Positions 62,886 to 64,000 of a stretch of 64,000 nt of DNA are shown here, piece by piece. The position numbers were made by a program, and so were the translations under genes. The DNA is taken from contig JAIBBX010000002.1 of assembly GCA_019694475.1 (NCBI GenBank), positions 496,001-560,000 on the forward strand. Direction: 5' to 3'. This stretch comes from Parachlamydiales bacterium. GTDB lineage: Bacteria; Chlamydiota; Chlamydiia; Chlamydiales; SM23-39. Within the stretch, counting starts at the first letter, position 1. Every line of letters begins with the position of its first letter. Below the pieces are notes generated by a model. It was given only the letters and a program-made list of their open reading frames with translations, had not been told where the DNA came from and searched no databases.

Positions 62886-63830
62886 ATGAAAAAACTGTGG
62901 TTCCTTCTTAGTGTTTGCGCTGTTTTAAGCATAGGTATCTATGTTTTTCATAGTATTAGCAAGGAGGAACCGCATCTACAGTCTACTAAACACTTAAAGA
63001 ATTCTTATGGCCCTTATTTTTTCCCGATAGCAATTGCGAAATTTTCATCGGCCAATTTACCTTCGCTGATTATAAAGCTGAATGGAAATGATGTGCTTGC
63101 AGAGTTGGATTTAGGATTTAGAGGAGAAGCCGTGCTTCCAAAAGAAGTGCTCGAAAGAATCGAAGACAAACAGTTTATCGACGAAAAAACCATGTACGGT
63201 CCTAGAGGAGCAAGCTATAAGAAAAAAAGATACAAAGCACCTAAAATAGAGATCGGCAAGGTAACCTTTTCTGACTGCATTATTCAAGAAGAGATAGATG
63301 AATTCGCATTCATTTCAACAATTCAACTGGGAACGAAAACCGAGAGCATTTACGCACCAGGAAGAATCGGATGGGAGCTATTTAAAAATTGCAATCTCTT
63401 TCTCGATTTACCAAATGCTAAAGCCGCTTTTTGCGACAGCATCAAAACTTTACAAAATCGCGGCTATCCAAGCGAACAGTTCGTAAAAACAAAGCTGCTT
63501 TCTGAAAGAGGTTTTATCGAAATGAAGGCTATGGGGCCGGATGGAGAACAAATCTGGACTCTCGATACTGGCTGCACATGGAACATTTTAAATTGTAGCG
63601 CCCAAGGCAAATCTATTGAAGAAATGAGTCTTGACTCAAAGAACATTGATGAATTTTCTATTAGCATTAATGATACCGCCTTTAATCAGATATCTTTCCA
63701 TAAATTACCGATTGAATTACCGATACCTGTTTATGGAATTCTAGGTATGGAATTTTTCAAGAAACACCAAGTCTTTATCGACTTTTCTGAAAATCAGATT
63801 TACATTCGCAAAGTTCCCCCTAGTAAATGA
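62886..63830 (+). CDS. Two-lobed aspartyl-protease-like protein
   Basis: 314 residues. An N-terminal membrane anchor or signal (LWFLLSVCAVLSIGIYVF). Two homologous lobes follow. Lobe 1 has LAELDLGFRG (Asp75, DLG) and ends IGWELFKNCNLFLDL; lobe 2 has WTLDTGCTWNIL (Asp227, DTG) and ends ILGMEFFKKHQVFIDF. This is the retropepsin-fold pattern duplicated in one chain, as in pepsin-like enzymes. DLG in lobe 1 departs from DTG/DSG, so activity is uncertain. A 6-bp hairpin (CCTAGT, loop AAATGA, ACTAGG) surrounds the stop codon but lacks a T-run. A related gene ends at 63911 on the other strand. Confidence 0.72.
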   Translation: MKKLWFLLSVCAVLSIGIYVFHSISKEEPHLQSTKHLKNSYGPYFFPIAIAKFSSANLPSLIIKLNGNDVLAELDLGFRGEAVLPKEVLERIEDKQFIDEKTMYGPRGASYKKKRYKAPKIEIGKVTFSDCIIQEEIDEFAFISTIQLGTKTESIYAPGRIGWELFKNCNLFLDLPNAKAAFCDSIKTLQNRGYPSEQFVKTKLLSERGFIEMKAMGPDGEQIWTLDTGCTWNILNCSAQGKSIEEMSLDSKNIDEFSISINDTAFNQISFHKLPIELPIPVYGILGMEFFKKHQVFIDFSENQIYIRKVPPSK

Positions 63831-63910
63831 ACTAGGATCACAACCAGGATTTAAATTTTTTGCAGACAGGGCAAATATTTTCAGAAATTTATATGAACCA
63901 GGCCCAACTT

Positions 63911-64000
63911 CTAGAAACTTATCAAAGCCACATTCTTTTTAAAATCGAGATAAACTGCATGATTTCGGAAAAAGTCCCTCCCGAGCAGACCATCGCACAT
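63911..64000 (-). CDS. C-terminal fragment of a second aspartyl-protease-like gene
   Basis: The minus-strand frame open from the right edge encodes DGLLGRDFFRNHAVYLDFKK and ends with TAG at 63911. This matches the end of the neighbouring protein (GILGMEFFKKHQVFIDFSEN) and marks a paralogue whose main part lies beyond the window. The two genes face each other with 80 bases between. Confidence 0.75.
   Translation of the reverse strand: MCDGLLGRDFFRNHAVYLDFKKNVALISF

Noticed and set aside
63819..63836. Hairpin CCTAGT-AAATGA-ACTAGG as terminator
   Set aside because: Six-bp stem around a stop codon, but no T-run on either side; mentioned only within the gene entry.

Overview
The window looks like part of the chromosome of a Chlamydiae-related intracellular bacterium (Waddlia/Parachlamydia-like). 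This is an inference, not a database match. It rests on a MOMP-like outer-membrane barrel with a Cys-rich N-terminus (20.5 kb), a DUF2608-type HAD protein (22.3 kb), an Inc-like protein with a bilobed hydrophobic segment (59.4 kb), a membrane class III adenylate cyclase (18.1 kb), and medium-to-low GC with an AT-rich centre. No rRNA, tRNA, CRISPR array or insertion sequence is visible.

Layout. 0-5 kb: the N-terminus of an inverse-autotransporter barrel, three GT4-type glycosyltransferases and an alpha/beta hydrolase. 5-12.4 kb: wecB-wecC (UDP-ManNAcA), an MDR-Gfo/Idh fusion oxidoreductase and a first asnB-type amidotransferase. 12.4-23.4 kb: a non-glycan interval with an Rhs-like secreted protein and two membrane partners, a lipoprotein, an exported GNAT with a broken duplicate of its 3' end, a sensor-cyclase-DUF2231 operon, a MOMP-like porin with two small followers, and a HAD protein. 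23.5-28.5 kb: a compact wbpA-wbpE-wbpBD-wbpI operon for UDP-ManNAc3NAcA in which WbpB and WbpD are one polypeptide. 28.5-38 kb: markedly AT-rich, with membrane proteins, an MprF-type flippase-like protein, methyltransferases, a DegT aminotransferase, a GT2 enzyme and gmd. 38-45.6 kb: an ABC-2 glycan exporter (wzm/wzt type), a methyltransferase, a second asnB, two SDR enzymes and an unfamiliar glycosyltransferase whose paralogue lies on the other side of the exporter. 45.6-59.3 kb: wecE with a GNAT, three more glycosyltransferases, a heparinase II/III-like protein, large GT-C-like membrane proteins and methyltransferases. 59.4-64 kb: the Inc-like gene, uvrB, a small protein and a two-lobed aspartyl-protease-like protein facing the tail of a related gene.

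Together most genes would supply and assemble an exported, uronic-acid-rich, methylated surface polysaccharide: UDP-ManNAcA, UDP-ManNAc3NAcA, possibly amidated by the AsnB-like enzymes, a GDP-6-deoxyhexose branch and a dTDP-Fuc4NAc-like branch. I see no initiating phosphoglycosyltransferase, RmlA/RmlB or recognisable ligase, so these would have to lie elsewhere.

The most unusual non-genic feature is a 23-25 bp near-perfect palindrome (arms CAAATGTAAAGC around one C or G), present six times plus one half copy. It sits at gene ends, between genes and in promoter regions, and in places supplies a stop codon or a -35-like hexamer.
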